The translations under genes were made by a program, and so were the position numbers. From Coleofasciculus sp937127375 (GTDB lineage: Bacteria > Cyanobacteriota > Cyanobacteriia > Cyanobacteriales > Coleofasciculaceae): a DNA stretch of 64,000 nt. Below the pieces are notes generated by a model. That model searched no databases and was not told where the DNA came from. It saw only the letters and a list, made by a program, of their open reading frames with translations. The stretch lies in the NCBI GenBank assembly GCA_040218875.1, contig JAVJQP010000013.1. One strand, given 5' to 3'. Below are positions 1-9,041 of the stretch, one piece after another (position 1 is the stretch's first letter; every line of letters starts with the position of its first letter).

Positions 1-2
1 AC

Positions 3-407
3 AGTTCTTTGATGGATAGTTTAACATTACCCTTAGTGGAGCAAACGGCTCAAATTCGCCAGCAAGAACGTTGGATGCTGCGGATTCTTGATGTCCCTAA
101 AGCGTTGGAAAAACGAGGATATCCTTTAGAGATTGAAACCGAATTAAATTTACAGGTTCAGGATGAATTATTTGCCAGAAATAACGGTAACTTTATCTTG
201 AGTGTTTCCCAGGGACAGGGGAAAGTCACGCCGGGAGGGACTGGTGAATTCCGCTTGCATGTAAGGGCGTTGGCTTCTCTGTTCACCAGTTTATTTACGC
301 CTGAGCAACTGCAACGGATGGGTTATTTGGATAGTACAGCGGCAGCGTTGTCAAAGGCAAGTTTGCTATTTTCAGGTTCCTTACCTTGGATGCCGGATTT
401 CTTTTAA
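3..407 (+). CDS. GNAT N-acetyltransferase, Eis-like, C-terminal part (truncated by window edge)
   Basis: The reading frame is open to the left edge, so this is the 3' part of a longer gene; the first internal ATG at 12 is probably not the start. The visible ~134 residues resemble the C-terminal sterol-carrier-like domain of Eis-family GNAT acetyltransferases. These have a W-x-R-x-x-DVPxALExRGYP signature (here WMLRILDVPKALEKRGYP) and end with a proline-aromatic tail (here LPWMPDFF). In that family the C-terminal carboxylate reaches into the active site, so the FF end is meaningful. The acetyl-CoA-binding GNAT domain must lie upstream of the window. The substrate cannot be told from this part. 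Confidence 0.75.
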   Translation, partial: SSLMDSLTLPLVEQTAQIRQQERWMLRILDVPKALEKRGYPLEIETELNLQVQDELFARNNGNFILSVSQGQGKVTPGGTGEFRLHVRALASLFTSLFTPEQLQRMGYLDSTAAALSKASLLFSGSLPWMPDFF

Positions 408-579
408 TCGGGATTGGGAATTGGGGTTGGCATTAGTTTTAAGTTGAATGTCACGCTCCTTAAGGCTGGTGGGCAATGCCCACCCTACGATAGATAAAGG
501 GTTTTGGCGCTCCCAAAATGCTTATTTCCGTGCTATTCGTGTTAAGTTAAGCTACAGCCTATATCTTCAATTTAGGAAA

Positions 580-646
580 GGGCGGGTTTTGTTCTAAATG
601 TTATTGGTGATATTCAAGTTTAGTGGCTAAACCCGCCCCTACAATT
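580..646. repeat. Dispersed palindromic repeat, GGGCGGGTTT family
   Basis: This is a roughly 65-base element that begins gggcgggttttgtt and ends ctaaacccgcccctacaatt. The ends are inverted repeats of each other. Near-identical elements occur at 2260 and 18711, and relatives occur at about ten further places in the window. It lies in the spacer between the acetyltransferase and the EamA gene. A second short palindrome (ggtgggcaatgcccacc) lies at about 468-484. Confidence 0.85.
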
Positions 647-702
647 GGCAGACGCTTCAAAAGCACGTCTCTAAATGACTTTTTACTTTTTTTACGTTAT
701 TC

Positions 703-1638
703 ATGGCACTTCATCAAACTTCGGGACGCTGGCGCTTGGGATTAGCGCTATCTTTAATTACTGTATTTATGTGGGGGATTCTCCCCCTAGCGCTAACCAT
801 AACTCTTCAGGTGTTGGATGTTTATACAATCACCTGGTTTCGTTTTCTCATGGCTTTTGGATTGCTGGCGCTTTATTTAACCACAAGACAACAGTTTCCG
901 TCATTACAGCAACTGCGTTCAGCCTCTCTGGGACTCCTCGCGATCGCGACTCTTTTTTTAGGAGGTAATTACCTGCTATTTTTGCAAGGGTTAGGGCAAA
1001 CGTCTCCCACAAATGCCCAAGTGCTGATTCAGTTAGCCCCCATGTTTTTGGGTTTGGGCGCTTTGGTTGTGTTTAAAGAACGTTATACTCTGCGTCAATG
1101 GATTGGTGTGGGTATTCTGGTGTTGGGATTTACTCTATTTTTCCATGATCGATTCCAAGTCGTAATTACCTCACGCTCTACCTATCTATTGGGTAATATG
1201 ATTATCGTCTTAGCTGCTGTAACTTGGGCAATTTATGCTTTGGCGCAGAAACAACTTTTGCATAAGTTACCGTCTACTACGATAATGCTGGTGATTTATG
1301 GCGGCTGTGCTGTATTATTCACGCCGCTAACGACACCGCAATCCCTGCTCAGTTTGAGTCCGTTACACCTGAGTTTACTCCTCTTTTGTGGATTAAATAC
1401 CCTGATTGCGTATGGGGCGTTTGCAGAAGCTTTGGAACATTGGCAAGCCTCGCGAGTGAGTGCGGTATTGGCACTTACACCGTTGGTGACATTAAGTTCA
1501 GTTTGGATGGCTTCGCGCTTTATCCCCAGATGGGTTGCACCAGAACAGTGGACAGGTTTAGGGTTATTGGGGGCGATGTTAGTGGTGTCGGGTTCGATTG
1601 CGATCGCGTTAGGGCGTCGATCCAGTCATAAGTTATAA
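703..1638 (+). CDS. EamA/DMT family transporter
   Basis: This is a 311-residue, very hydrophobic protein with about ten predicted membrane segments arranged as two EamA repeats (roughly residues 9-140 and 160-305). It matches the drug/metabolite transporter superfamily in length and topology. The first half shows the usual W-x-R-F near the second helix (TITWFRFLMAFGLLAL) and the second half repeats a W-A-x-Y helix start (TWAIYALAQKQL). Family members export amino acids, nucleobases or other metabolites; the substrate cannot be assigned. The ATG at 703 gives the expected short cytoplasmic N-terminus. The gene stands alone, preceded by dispersed repeats. Confidence 0.88.
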   Translation: MALHQTSGRWRLGLALSLITVFMWGILPLALTITLQVLDVYTITWFRFLMAFGLLALYLTTRQQFPSLQQLRSASLGLLAIATLFLGGNYLLFLQGLGQTSPTNAQVLIQLAPMFLGLGALVVFKERYTLRQWIGVGILVLGFTLFFHDRFQVVITSRSTYLLGNMIIVLAAVTWAIYALAQKQLLHKLPSTTIMLVIYGGCAVLFTPLTTPQSLLSLSPLHLSLLLFCGLNTLIAYGAFAEALEHWQASRVSAVLALTPLVTLSSVWMASRFIPRWVAPEQWTGLGLLGAMLVVSGSIAIALGRRSSHKL

Positions 1639-1872
1639 GTCAATTTTTAAGTTTCATGACAATAACTCTTCTGCGATAAATCAGGCTCATTAACGGCTTA
1701 ATCCTAAGCCAGGACTGGATTTACCAGGCAATTTTCCTAAGACGCGATCGCACTATCCTATGCTGAAGATCACAATTATCCTGTGACGGAAATCTCTGGA
1801 TCATTACAGGCGTCATCGCGTAGGATGCAATAGTTCATCTCAAACCTATCGTGGTTTAAAGGAAGGGGCATT

Positions 1873-1974
1873 ATGAACACCTCTTGGATTCGCACCGCAA
1901 CCATTACCGTCATTGATGTGGCTTTGCTTTGCACCGCCCCCTTATTAATTGAACTATTTTCCCACTTGCCATAA
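1873..1974 (+). CDS. Possible 33-aa single-span membrane peptide
   Basis: A short ORF starts at an ATG preceded by a purine-rich Shine-Dalgarno-like run (aaggaagggg). It encodes 33 residues with one hydrophobic stretch (VIDVALLCTAPLLIELF) after a short polar N-terminus containing Arg7. It sits 18 bases before the next small ORF on the same strand. I recognise no family. Size and shape resemble small cyanobacterial membrane subunits, but no specific match can be claimed. Confidence 0.35.
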   Translation: MNTSWIRTATITVIDVALLCTAPLLIELFSHLP

Positions 1975-1992
1975 CTGGATTGCCCAAAAGTT

Positions 1993-2184
1993 TTGAATAC
2001 AGATTCAACCCGTACCCAACAGATACAGCAACAGGTTAACCAGGCGATCACGTCTCTCAAGTCTCAAGGAATCCACGATTGGGAGATTCTCGATGCTTGG
2101 TCTAAACTACTCCATCAGCAGGGTAACTACGCGGCTGCTGACACATTGGCATCCGCCGCCTACGAATTAGGTAAGCCGCGCTAA
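1993..2184 (+). CDS. Small conserved-looking hypothetical protein
   Basis: This ORF encodes 63 residues and opens with a TTG; the frame is closed upstream at 1972, so only a TTG or CTG start is available. The protein is soluble and predicted helical. Its Gln-rich N-terminus is followed by an amphipathic segment (HDWEILDAWSKLLHQQGNY) and a short Ala-rich helix. Composition looks coding, and it follows the small membrane ORF by 18 bases, so the two may be co-transcribed. No function can be assigned. Confidence 0.5.
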   Translation: MNTDSTRTQQIQQQVNQAITSLKSQGIHDWEILDAWSKLLHQQGNYAAADTLASAAYELGKPR

Positions 2185-2259
2185 TGATAAAAATAATCAT
2201 TGTCAAAAATTTGGCTTAGGGGTGATTTATTTTCCTCTTGCCTATTGCCTTTTGAATAA

Positions 2260-2325
2260 GGGCGGGTTTTGTTGTTCATTTATCGGTGACAAGTAGTTTT
2301 AGTGACTAAACCCGCCCCTACAATT
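2260..2325. repeat. Dispersed palindromic repeat, GGGCGGGTTT family
   Basis: A 66-base copy of the element also seen at 580 and 18711. It is nearly identical to the 18711 copy, including the internal segment tttatcggtgacaagtag. It lies between convergent genes, just past the 3' end of the helicase gene. Confidence 0.9.
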
Positions 2326-2345
2326 GACTTTTATCTATTTCCCAA

Positions 2346-5300
2346 CTAATTTACTCGTTGTATATTGGTTCGCTTAGGGTCAAGAATTTTTTGTCCCAAA
2401 CTGGGAAACTTAACCGCAATACTAACTTTCTTGCCTGAACCAAACACATGGGTTACTTCTCCGATACCGAAGGTGTCATGACGCAGTAAATCGCCTTTTT
2501 TCCACTCTTTCGATTTTGCCGTTGAACTAGAGGATTTTGATGACTTTTCCGTTGAGGCAGAAGGCGTTTGCTGTTTCACTTTCACCAAGGTACTGCTAAT
2601 TAATTCTTCAGGTAACTCATCCAAAAACTGAGACCGAACCGCTGGTTCACGATACCCATAAAGACGACGTTCCCGGGCGTGGGCAAGAAAGAGTTGTTCT
2701 TGGGCGCGAGTAATTCCTACATAACAGAGACGGCGTTCTTCTTCTAAAGCAATTGGGTCATCTATCGTCCGGTTATGGGGAAAAAGTCCTTGTTCTAAAC
2801 CAACTAGAAACACAACCGGAAACTCTAATCCTTTAGCCGAGTGCAACGTCATTAACGATACCGCTTGTTGCCCATCTTCCAAATTATCTAAGTCAGACGC
2901 CAGAGACGCATTTGCCAGAAACCCTTCTAAGCTGCTATCTTCATTTTCTTCCTGAAATTGAACGACAGCATTATAAAGTTCATGGATATTTGCCAATCGG
3001 TTTTCCGCTTCGTCTGTGCCTTGATTTTTTAGGTCATCAGTATATCCAGATTCCTCCATGATAAACTTAATAATTTCTACCGCTTCTAAGTTTTCCGTAT
3101 TCTCTTGGCACTGCTTAATCAATTGGGCAAACCGATTAACCGCTTTAGCCGAACGTCCAGCAATTGTATTGACCGAGGTTTCATCCTGGATAATTTCCCA
3201 GAGGGGAGTTCCCAATTCTTGAGCCGCCAGCACTAAATTATCAATTGTGGCTTTACCAATACCCCGTCGTGGCGTGTTAATAATCCGCAATAAACTGACA
3301 GTATCGCTGGGATTGGCAATGGTTCTTAGATACGCTAAGGCATCTTTAACCTCTTTGCGATCGTAGAACTTCAATCCGCCGATAATCACATAAGGTACTC
3401 GACCGCGCAGCGCGTCTTCTAAGGGGCGAGATTGGGCATTCGTCCGATAAAGGATGGCAAAACTGCCCCAATCTAGTTCCGGGTTCTGTTGATTAAGTTT
3501 CAGAATTTGTTGAACAACAAAATGAGCCTCTTCTAACTCATCCTCGGCGTGATGACAGTAAATGACTTCCCCAAAACCGCGTGTGGGTCTGAGAATTTTG
3601 TCAATCCGTTGGGTATTCTGTTCAATTAAATAGTTCGCGGCTTGGAGAATATTTTCGCGCGAGCGATAGTTTTCCTCTAATTTAACCATGGTGCGGGTTG
3701 TTTCATCAGGCAACCCATCACCAAAGTCTTGCTGAAATCCCAATAAAATGGTGAAATCTGCCATCCTAAAGGAATAAATTGAGTTATGGACTAGCATACG
3801 ATTCGCTATATAAGTATGAGCCACATCGACTTCTAGGTCATACACGTCTCCCTCATACTCATCTTGCCAAACTTGCTCAATTTCCACCTCTGTTAAGGTA
3901 TCATCCACCTCGACTAGCACTTTCATTCCGGGGTGGAGATGAGATAAAGGCATAAAATAATAACTTGTGCCACTGATTAATGCTTTGCGTTGAATTTCCA
4001 GTTGACCTGCATCGGCAATAGAATGCGCCATACTCACCGCTTCTTTGTATGAAACTCTCGCTGTTTCAACCCGATACCCTCGGCTATTTTTCCCCGAACG
4101 AATGGAAAAGCCAGCCGCTTCTAAGTTGGTCGCAATATCACGACGATTAGAACACCATTGGATGCGGTGATAACTTGCCGATTTTTTATTGTCTAACCGA
4201 GGTGTACCAAACATAACCAGATTTAATGTCTGTCGGCGCAAACCATTTTGAGGACGGTAGTGAGGAAAATCTGGATGCAGCCAGAGATCTTGCATTAATC
4301 GGTGAGCATTGGTGATGGTATCAATTTCTTGGTATAGGCGAAAAATCCACTCATCATTCAGGCGCATTTGCCTACCTTTACCATGAAATACTAGCGTTGG
4401 TAACCCATATTTAGCTGCATAATAGGCTTCATAGTAAGCTGCTTCTTCATAAGACGTTGTAGTTTTCAGTACCCAAAGCTTATCCCCATTTTCTTGGGCA
4501 ATACGAACTTTAAAGCCGAGTTCATCGCATCGATAATCGTTGTGACGTAAACTTTTAGTGATGCCGATGCGATAGCCGCGATCGGCTCGATACATCAGAT
4601 ACACATAATAATGCCCTTCAATGGGTGTCATTCTGGCAAGAACAATATGATGAGGCGTTCCACGTAATACCTGTTCACCCGCACGAATTGACCAGAGAGT
4701 TCCACAAAAGTATCCTTTTTTGATATGCGTGATTTGATGGGGGTAAAGTTGTTTTTGTCCGGTTGGTGAGAGAACCTGATCTCCCACGTTCAAGGTTTCA
4801 ATGGCTTTCTCGCCGACGGGGGTTAAAACCTTAGTTCCAGGAGGAAAACACTGATCGGCATCACCGACTACAAACACCGAACGATCGCGCCAATCCCATT
4901 GCGTTTTTTCTGGTTCGCCGTTTGTGGTTAATAGGTGTATCAGTTCGTACTGAATCCGGTTAGTATCTTGATATTCATCCACTAAAATATGGCGAAATTG
5001 ATTGTGCCAATATCCCAGAACGGATTCGTTTTGTTGGAAGAGTTTAACGGGGACTAAAATTAGATCATCGAAGTCCAGGGCATTGTTGGCGGCTAACTGG
5101 TCTTGATAATGGTGATAAACTTCAGCATAGAGTCGCCCTTTATAACCAGACTGTTCTTTTTCAAAGGCTTGGGGTGATAAACCTAAGTTTTTGGCATTGC
5201 TAATCGCGTAGCGAATGGTACGAGGATTAAATTTTTTATCGTCTAGATTTAATTGTTTGGTGACGATTGTTTTTACCAGCGTTTGGGCGTCGGATTCGTC

Positions 5301-5750
5301 AAAGATGGAAAAATTACGCTTCCATTGGCGTCCTTTTTCATCTGTATATTTATTGATGTCATAGCGGAGAATCCGGGCAAACAGGCTGTGAAACGTACCA
5401 ATCCACAAGGGTTTGATATATTTTTTATAGACTCGCGATCGCAACTGGGTTTGTTCAAGTTCTGGAAGTAACTCCAAACGCTGATCTCGTGTTTGGGTGG
5501 CGAGTTGCTGGGCGAATAGAGTTTCAATCCGGGATTTCATTTCCCGTGCAGCTTTATTGGTGAACGTAACCGCTAAAATGTTTTCGGGATCGACTTTATG
5601 GGTGAGAATCAGATTGGCAATGCGATAGGTTAACGCCCTCGTCTTACCCGAACCCGCCCCCGCCACAACCAGCAAAGGACCGCAGAAATGTTCGACGGCG
5701 CGACGTTGAGAGGGATTGAGGTGCGTCAGGAAGTCAGTCGATTGAGTCAT
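2346..5750 (-). CDS. pcrA: ATP-dependent DNA helicase PcrA/UvrD, intein-containing precursor
   Basis: This is a 1134-residue precursor. After removal of a 356-residue intein (residues 301-656) the host protein is 778 residues, the normal size for PcrA/UvrD. Superfamily 1 motifs are plain: Q-motif region LNPSQRRAV, Walker A GAGSGKT (31-37), TFTNKAA, TFHSLFARIL, DEYQDT (258-263) and GDADQ^SIYSFR split by the intein. They are followed downstream by a VxLMTLHSAKGLEF motif, VGITRAQE and the typical PcrA C-terminal tail (GDLLRHDTFGIGEV). The enzyme is a 3'-5' helicase acting in nucleotide excision and mismatch repair and in clearing stalled forks. Splicing should be needed for activity because the intein interrupts motif III. 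The gene reads convergently toward small ORFs and has dispersed repeats at its 3' end. Confidence 0.95.
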   Translation of the reverse strand: MTQSTDFLTHLNPSQRRAVEHFCGPLLVVAGAGSGKTRALTYRIANLILTHKVDPENILAVTFTNKAAREMKSRIETLFAQQLATQTRDQRLELLPELEQTQLRSRVYKKYIKPLWIGTFHSLFARILRYDINKYTDEKGRQWKRNFSIFDESDAQTLVKTIVTKQLNLDDKKFNPRTIRYAISNAKNLGLSPQAFEKEQSGYKGRLYAEVYHHYQDQLAANNALDFDDLILVPVKLFQQNESVLGYWHNQFRHILVDEYQDTNRIQYELIHLLTTNGEPEKTQWDWRDRSVFVVGDADQCFPPGTKVLTPVGEKAIETLNVGDQVLSPTGQKQLYPHQITHIKKGYFCGTLWSIRAGEQVLRGTPHHIVLARMTPIEGHYYVYLMYRADRGYRIGITKSLRHNDYRCDELGFKVRIAQENGDKLWVLKTTTSYEEAAYYEAYYAAKYGLPTLVFHGKGRQMRLNDEWIFRLYQEIDTITNAHRLMQDLWLHPDFPHYRPQNGLRRQTLNLVMFGTPRLDNKKSASYHRIQWCSNRRDIATNLEAAGFSIRSGKNSRGYRVETARVSYKEAVSMAHSIADAGQLEIQRKALISGTSYYFMPLSHLHPGMKVLVEVDDTLTEVEIEQVWQDEYEGDVYDLEVDVAHTYIANRMLVHNSIYSFRMADFTILLGFQQDFGDGLPDETTRTMVKLEENYRSRENILQAANYLIEQNTQRIDKILRPTRGFGEVIYCHHAEDELEEAHFVVQQILKLNQQNPELDWGSFAILYRTNAQSRPLEDALRGRVPYVIIGGLKFYDRKEVKDALAYLRTIANPSDTVSLLRIINTPRRGIGKATIDNLVLAAQELGTPLWEIIQDETSVNTIAGRSAKAVNRFAQLIKQCQENTENLEAVEIIKFIMEESGYTDDLKNQGTDEAENRLANIHELYNAVVQFQEENEDSSLEGFLANASLASDLDNLEDGQQAVSLMTLHSAKGLEFPVVFLVGLEQGLFPHNRTIDDPIALEEERRLCYVGITRAQEQLFLAHARERRLYGYREPAVRSQFLDELPEELISSTLVKVKQQTPSASTEKSSKSSSSTAKSKEWKKGDLLRHDTFGIGEVTHVFGSGKKVSIAVKFPSLGQKILDPKRTNIQRVN
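3783..4850 (-). mobile_element. Intein with GIY-YIG-like homing endonuclease inside PcrA
   Basis: This intein is residues 301-656 of the helicase precursor. The N-terminal splicing block begins with Cys301 (CFPPGTKVLTPVGEKAI). Block B shows a T-x-x-H motif (GTPHHIVL). The C-terminal end is TYIANRMLVHN followed by Ser as the +1 nucleophile. This is a class 1 layout: Cys1, penultimate His, terminal Asn, Ser+1. Between the blocks there is no LAGLIDADG motif. Residues 380-450 instead read like a GIY-YIG nuclease: YYVYLM, ten residues later YRIGIT, then an Arg in the HNDYRCDELG segment and a candidate catalytic Glu in AAYYEAYYAAKYG. The insertion point is the conserved GDxDQ/SIY junction of motif III. 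The nuclease assignment is inference from these motifs. Confidence 0.88.
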
Positions 5751-5875
5751 GGCTAGCTGAGGCAGAAGGGTAAGGGTTTGGCTATTTTAGTACAGGTTAT
5801 CGTATTTTGAGGCAATACTGTATCGGGCAGACGCCACCCAACAATTATGATACTCTTGGTAATTCCTGTAGTTCT

Positions 5876-6535
5876 ATGACCAGCAATACCCCAGCGACAG
5901 ACACAACCCCTAGTCTTATTTCACCGTCGGTTACTCCTAAACCAGCCCAAGATACGCCTCCTGTAAAACTAGGAATTATGGTATCGGGAAGTGGTAGCAA
6001 CTTTGAAGCCATCGCCCAAGCGATCGCAGATGGGCAACTCCATGCCCAAATTCAAGTGATGATCTACAATAATCCCGGTATCAAAGCCCTCCCCAGAGCC
6101 GAAAAATTCAGTATTCCCACCGTTCTCCATAATCACCGGGATTACAAAAAACGGGAAGCCCTCGATGCTCAAATTGTCCAGACATTGAGACAGTATCACG
6201 TTGAACTCGTGGTTATGGCGGGTTGGATGAGAATTGTCACGCCAGTCTTGATTGATGCATTTCGCGATCGCATCCTCAACCTCCATCCGAGTCTCTTACC
6301 CAGTTTCAAAGGGATTCACGCCGAAGCAGAAGCCTTAGCCGCCGGGGTGAAAATTACTGGATGTACAGTACACTTAGTTAGCCCAGAAGTCGATAGTGGA
6401 CCCATCTTAATCCAAGCCGCCGTTCCCGTGTTTCCTGACGACACGCCAGAGACGCTACACGCCCGGATTCAAGTTCAAGAACATCGCATTTTACCCCAAG
6501 CGATCGCCCAGCTCGTCGTTGCGCTTGGGCGCTAA
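5876..6535 (+). CDS. purN: Phosphoribosylglycinamide formyltransferase
   Basis: PurN transfers a formyl group from 10-formyl-tetrahydrofolate to GAR in de novo purine synthesis. The protein has the family's N-terminal motif KLGIMVSGSGSNFEAI, the catalytic Asn-His-Asp set (NLHPSLLPSFKGIHA with the family's conserved His, and HLVSPEVDSGPI with the Asp) and MAGWMRIV. The ATG at 5876 gives 219 residues with a Thr/Pro-rich leader of about 30 residues before the catalytic domain. A TTG at 5807 would add 23 unlikely residues. The gene is transcribed divergently from pcrA. Confidence 0.93.
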   Translation: MTSNTPATDTTPSLISPSVTPKPAQDTPPVKLGIMVSGSGSNFEAIAQAIADGQLHAQIQVMIYNNPGIKALPRAEKFSIPTVLHNHRDYKKREALDAQIVQTLRQYHVELVVMAGWMRIVTPVLIDAFRDRILNLHPSLLPSFKGIHAEAEALAAGVKITGCTVHLVSPEVDSGPILIQAAVPVFPDDTPETLHARIQVQEHRILPQAIAQLVVALGR

Positions 6536-6674
6536 AAATCCCAGCATCGCCGACTATAAACCGTGATCGGAGCGGGTTTATTGCCATCGTATTGGCAAAA
6601 CCCGATTATCGGGAAACCCGCCCCTACCAGCTAACTGGAGTTTAGACTAAGAGGAAGGGGAAAACGATTACCTC

Positions 6675-6962
6675 TTAAAACAACGATTCTAAATCCCGAT
6701 ACCCACTCACCACCCGCACAATTTCCACGCCATCCTCAATCACCCGATAAAGAATGATGTAACCTAAGAGAGGAACACCCCGTAACAACGGTTCAATGTC
6801 AGCATAAGAACGCCCTATATTGGGAAACTTCACCAAGTTCTTACATTTCTGCTCAAACCCATTTACAAACCGTTCACCAGCCGCTATACTCCGACTCAAA
6901 AAATAATCAGAAATCTCATCTAAATCCTGACTCGCTTCTGGAGAAATAATGTAACGGCTCAT
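6675..6962 (-). CDS. ParE/RelE-family toxin
   Basis: This is a 95-residue protein with the ParE/RelE fold signature: N-terminal SPEASQDLDEISDYF, central FPNIGR, and a C-terminal LGYIILYRV plus VRVVSGYRDLESLF. ParE toxins poison DNA gyrase, while RelE toxins cleave mRNA; the motifs fit ParE better. It overlaps the upstream antitoxin gene by 4 bases (ATGA), giving translational coupling with the antitoxin made first, as usual for type II modules. Confidence 0.9.
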   Translation of the reverse strand: MSRYIISPEASQDLDEISDYFLSRSIAAGERFVNGFEQKCKNLVKFPNIGRSYADIEPLLRGVPLLGYIILYRVIEDGVEIVRVVSGYRDLESLF

Positions 6963-7225
6963 TCTTGATTTTCACCCGCTTTGTGAAGCTTCTCCCGCAA
7001 CCTAGCAATCACCACCTCCCCATCAATTCCTTCTCCTCTATCAAGCTGTGCAATACCAACCGCTACTTTCCCCCGCGTTTCTTTCAGCCATTTTTGATAG
7101 TGATTATCACGTTCTTCAAGTAATCGCAACGCCTCAACAATCACCTCATAAGCGCTTCCATACTTGCCACTTTTGAGCCTTTCTTGAATCAACTGCTCCT
7201 CTTCTGGTTTAAATGTAATATTCAT
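6959..7225 (-). CDS. ParD-family antitoxin
   Basis: This is an 88-residue protein with an N-terminal ribbon-helix-helix-like segment (MNITFKPEEEQLIQERLKSG) followed by YGSAYEVIVEALRLLEERD, the ParD-type RHH signature. The acidic C-terminal half would wrap the toxin. It is the first gene of a two-gene operon with the ParE-like toxin and probably represses its own promoter, as related antitoxins do. Confidence 0.9.
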   Translation of the reverse strand: MNITFKPEEEQLIQERLKSGKYGSAYEVIVEALRLLEERDNHYQKWLKETRGKVAVGIAQLDRGEGIDGEVVIARLREKLHKAGENQE

Positions 7226-7390
7226 CCTCTCAAACCCCCTAAAACCATTAACTTTATTGTACTAAATGCTCAAAGATTCAAAATTTGTGCTACATTCTCA
7301 GCAATTCTCTCCTCCAACTCCCGCGCTCTCTTATCAAAGCTAATCGAAAAATTAAAATGGCTTCAAAAAGTCGGGGATCTATCCAAGGAT

Positions 7391-7984
7391 CTACGCTTCA
7401 ACCTCTCGATGTCCTAACTTCCAAAAGAAACTAGACAGCCAATTGGTCGCTACATGAGCCACAATCGGAACCAATAAATTCCCTGTCCCTACAGCACTAA
7501 CCCCCAGTAACACTCCCACAATCGTTGCCCAAACCACATAGGGCCACTGTTGGGAACCACTCAAATGTAAAACGCCAAATACCAAGCTAGAAATAATCAC
7601 ACCCACGGCATTCAAACCAATGGCGGGTAACATTACCCCTCGAAACAGTAACTCTTCACTCATACCCGGAAGTAACCCCAACCAAATCAGATCCGGTAAT
7701 ACCAACGGCTTTAAAACCAAGTTGAGGTAAACGTCAGCACTTTTACGGTAGCCTGACCAGAGGCGATAAACCACACTACTCATCGCGGTAATTCCTAAGC
7801 CTATGCCTAATCCGATGAGTAATCCTTCTACAGTAAAGTCTAGGGATAAAAGTGTTACCGACCCAAATCTCAGCCAGAGTTTAGCCACGACGAGCAAAAC
7901 AACCGCCGTTATCCCCATGGCAACTAACACTTGGGTGCGGGTGAGGGGTTCAAAGTCAGGGTTATCGGGAAGCTGTTTAGTCAC
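7391..7984 (-). CDS. CPBP family intramembrane glutamic endopeptidase
   Basis: This 197-residue multi-span membrane protein carries the CPBP/Abi (CAAX-protease-like) signature. It has the E-E-x-x-x-R motif (MSEELLFRGVMLP), then a helix with conserved His (FGVLHLSG), and a last motif with PIVAHVATNW. Members are membrane proteases related to Rce1; bacterial substrates are mostly unknown. The start is a GTG at 7984 that overlaps the stop of the upstream DUF3326 gene (TAGTG), so the two are translationally coupled. Confidence 0.88.
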   Translation of the reverse strand: MTKQLPDNPDFEPLTRTQVLVAMGITAVVLLVVAKLWLRFGSVTLLSLDFTVEGLLIGLGIGLGITAMSSVVYRLWSGYRKSADVYLNLVLKPLVLPDLIWLGLLPGMSEELLFRGVMLPAIGLNAVGVIISSLVFGVLHLSGSQQWPYVVWATIVGVLLGVSAVGTGNLLVPIVAHVATNWLSSFFWKLGHREVEA

Positions 7985-9036
7985 TAATATATAGATAAGT
8001 TATGCATAGACGACAGGGAGGGACTCAGAGCATCGGCACTAATTCCAGCGCGATGGATCACTAACCTACCCAGTGCCTCTAAATACGAGTGTACTCGCAC
8101 CGCTTTGATTGCCAAAGGTTCTGGAGGCACTTGCATTGAGGTTTGGTTATCCTCAACGGCAATAATTTGAGTCCGTAACTGACTTAAGCTTAACAAGGCA
8201 CTACCACCACAGGCACTAGCAGGAATCACTACTGCATCCACATCCTCTGCCCAAATTGCTCCCGGTTGACGCCGCGTCACCTGAAATTGCGGGGCGCGAC
8301 TTAACCCCACCAGCACACAGGGTAAAAACGTATAGCCTAATTCCTCGGCGGCCGATCGCGGCGACAAGTTCGGTTCTAGGGGAAGGGGCATTAATGCCGG
8401 GGCGTGGGCGCAAGGGATTTGGAAGGTTCGCACGATTAGGTGAGAGATCACAGCTTCTGCACCCGCCAAAGGATCAACTCCTTGTCCCTGTCGGTATGCT
8501 TCTAGGGCTTCGCTTCCCAGATCATCGGGAAAACGAGCCACTACTGCGATCGCGTCTGCCTTTGCCTGTTGAATCAGCACCTCAGCCGATCGCAACAAAC
8601 TATCGGGATTGCCTATTGTACCCCAACTCGCCCCCGATGGTGCTGTCCGCAGTTCCACATTTAAGGGCGCGTCGGTGATTACGTAATCAGTCAGATTTAG
8701 TCCTAACGTGGCTCTGGTGGCATCAGCTGCTTGCAGATGGCGTAAACGCAGATCCGGTTCAATCCCTTGGTCGAGAATTAACCCCACCCGATTTTGATGC
8801 ACAGGTTGTAATCCCCAGCATCCAGCGGCGAATTTGTCAAGCCCATAGCCTTCGACATAGAGGGCGTTGGGCAAATTCCAATAGAGTTGAGCGCCATTGA
8901 GGACATTAGGATGAGTAATTAGGCGATCGCAGACTTGCGCGATCGCTCTGGCGACGGGTAAAGCGTCTCCCGCATAGCCACCAATGGATGCGCCAATTCC
9001 TGTGGGAACGATTAAAACAACAGTATAAGGACGCAC
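7984..9036 (-). CDS. DUF3326 domain-containing protein
   Basis: This is a 350-residue soluble protein recognised as the cyanobacterial/plastid DUF3326 family. It opens with TVVLIVPTGIGASIGGYAGDA and contains an internal PNVLNGAQLYWN segment, the Pro/Ser-rich stretch APSGASWGTIGNPDSLL and VIPASACGGSALLSL. The function is unknown. It starts with GTG at 9036, six bases after the stop of a 64-residue ORF, and its own stop overlaps the CPBP protease start, so these three genes form an operon. Confidence 0.85.
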   Translation of the reverse strand: MRPYTVVLIVPTGIGASIGGYAGDALPVARAIAQVCDRLITHPNVLNGAQLYWNLPNALYVEGYGLDKFAAGCWGLQPVHQNRVGLILDQGIEPDLRLRHLQAADATRATLGLNLTDYVITDAPLNVELRTAPSGASWGTIGNPDSLLRSAEVLIQQAKADAIAVVARFPDDLGSEALEAYRQGQGVDPLAGAEAVISHLIVRTFQIPCAHAPALMPLPLEPNLSPRSAAEELGYTFLPCVLVGLSRAPQFQVTRRQPGAIWAEDVDAVVIPASACGGSALLSLSQLRTQIIAVEDNQTSMQVPPEPLAIKAVRVHSYLEALGRLVIHRAGISADALSPSLSSMHNLSIY

Positions 9037-9041
9037 AATGG

